Source: Caryophanales bacterium UBA1231 (GTDB lineage Bacteria; Bacillota_I; Bacilli_A; ML615J-28; CAG-313). Taken from it: a stretch of 6,816 nucleotides of DNA. The DNA lies in assembly GCA_002309035.1 (NCBI GenBank), contig DBWT01000047.1, positions 24,296 to 31,111 of the forward strand, written 5' to 3'. The position numbers and the translations under genes were made by a program. Positions 6,086 through 6,816 of this stretch are shown here, one piece after another (the first letter of the stretch is position 1; each line of letters begins with the position of its first letter). Under the pieces are notes generated by a model, which saw only the letters and a program-made list of their open reading frames with translations, had not been told where the DNA came from and did not search any database.

Positions 6086-6816
6086 ACTTCAATATTTAAA
6101 CCTTTACCAAAAGTTTCATTGTCCTTAACAACATAGCTACGTCCAATAACAGTAATGTCTTTACTAGTAGCATTTTCATCACCGATTTTAGCATTTTGGC
6201 CAATCTTTACATCTTCATCGATGATGGAATAGTTGATAACAGCATCTTCACTAATGATAACATTGTTGAAAATAACGCTATTCTTGACAACTGCGCCTTC
6301 TTTGATAGTAACATTATTACCAATAACACTATTGATGACAGTTCCTTGAATATTAGAACCACTACTAATTAGTGAGTTTTCAATTTTAACTTTTGGCCCA
6401 ACAAATTGTGGTGTTGGATTAGAAATTCTTGAATAGATTTTCCAATTCTTGTCATATAAATCAAATTTAGGTTCACTACCTAATAAATCCATATTCGCAA
6501 GCCATAAGCTTTCAATTGTTCCAACATCTTTCCAGTATCCTTTAAATGGATAAGCAACCATTAGTTCACCATTATTTAGCATTGTTGGAATAATGTCTTT
6601 ACCAAAATCGTGGTTTGTATCCATTTCATTGTCTTCTTCTAGATACTTAATTAACTTTTCTGTTTTGAAAATGTAAATACCCATTGATGCTTGATTGTTC
6701 TTTGGCACTTTTGGTTTTTCTTCGAATTCAACGATACGCATATTTTGATCAGTATTCATAATACCAAAACGTGATGCTTCTTCATATGTTACTTCTAAAG
6801 TTGCGATTGTACAATC
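6076..6816 (-). CDS. glgC: Glucose-1-phosphate adenylyltransferase catalytic subunit (5' end missing)
   Basis: GlgC makes ADP-glucose and pyrophosphate from glucose-1-phosphate and ATP, the first and usually controlled step of bacterial glycogen synthesis. The frame stays open to the window edge, so the internal ATG at 6759 is not the start: codons before it encode [13 protein letters not shown], a family motif. The visible 246 residues are the C-terminal part of a protein usually near 380, so roughly 140 residues with the GGxGTRL nucleotide loop lie outside. Visible landmarks, numbered from the edge, are EFEEKP (30-35, sugar-phosphate binding), ASMGIYIF (43-50), DFGKDIIP (70-77) and GYWKDVGT (93-100). 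A left-handed beta-helix of hexapeptide repeats follows from about 137 to 212. It ends in TAA, two bases before glgD. Unlike GlgD, all visible catalytic motifs are intact. Confidence 0.95.
   Translation of the reverse strand, partial: DCTIATLEVTYEEASRFGIMNTDQNMRIVEFEEKPKVPKNNQASMGIYIFKTEKLIKYLEEDNEMDTNHDFGKDIIPTMLNNGELMVAYPFKGYWKDVGTIESLWLANMDLLGSEPKFDLYDKNWKIYSRISNPTPQFVGPKVKIENSLISSGSNIQGTVINSVIGNNVTIKEGAVVKNSVIFNNVIISEDAVINYSIIDEDVKIGQNAKIGDENATSKDITVIGRSYVVKDNETFGKGLNIEVEE

Noticed and set aside
6757..6759. ATG at 6759 as the start of a shorter glgC
   Set aside because: The frame stays open to 6816 and the upstream codons encode the conserved EEASRFGI segment, so this Met is internal.
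4982..6816. glgC and glgD as one gene broken by a frameshift or stop
   Set aside because: Each has its own full set of domain markers, glgD has its own ribosome binding site, and both end in a separate beta-helix, so they are tandem paralogues.

Overview
The window is a stretch of a low-GC chromosome (roughly one-third G+C, estimated by eye) carrying five complete or near-complete genes, all on the minus strand. They form a glycogen cluster followed by a glycolytic gene. In the direction of transcription (right to left) the order is glgC (5' end cut off by the window edge), glgD, glgA, glgP, pfkA, and then what looks like the first 23 bases of another gene at the left edge. The glgC-glgD-glgA-glgP order, the glgD paralogue, the strong AGGAGG-type ribosome binding sites and the A+T-rich codon use all point to a Bacillota (Firmicutes-type) bacterium. 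Every tryptophan codon I checked is TGG and no UGA is read through, so the standard bacterial code fits. I cannot name the genus; gut clostridia, Erysipelotrichia-like and related low-GC lineages all remain possible.

Layout: 6816-6076 is glgC (C-terminal two thirds); 6073-4982 is glgD; 4971-3520 is glgA; 3511-1097 is glgP. The four glg genes are separated by only 2, 10 and 8 bases. Each downstream Shine-Dalgarno sequence sits inside or on top of the preceding stop codon, so they are almost certainly one mRNA with coupled translation. A 60-base gap then carries a good sigma-A-type promoter (TTGCAA, 17-base spacer, TATAAT) in front of pfkA (1036-71). A 10-bp perfect hairpin (64-41) follows the pfkA stop. 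A well-formed ribosome binding site and ATG lie only 17 bases beyond the hairpin. No stretch longer than 60 bases is without a gene or assigned element.

Together the genes build and break down a glucose store. GlgC, probably assisted by GlgD, makes ADP-glucose from glucose-1-phosphate and ATP. GlgA adds it to the growing alpha-1,4-glucan. GlgP phosphorolyses the polymer back to glucose-1-phosphate. PfkA commits the resulting hexose phosphate (after phosphoglucomutase and isomerase, not in this window) to glycolysis. The branching enzyme GlgB is not visible and would be expected upstream of glgC if the Bacillus order holds.

I found no sign of a novel system, mobile element, CRISPR array or RNA gene. 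The second-look items are modest: the hairpin placed just before the next gene's ribosome binding site, the missing lysine in the GlgA substrate loop, the degenerate active site of GlgD, a substituted effector-site residue in PfkA, and pfkA joined to a glycogen operon.
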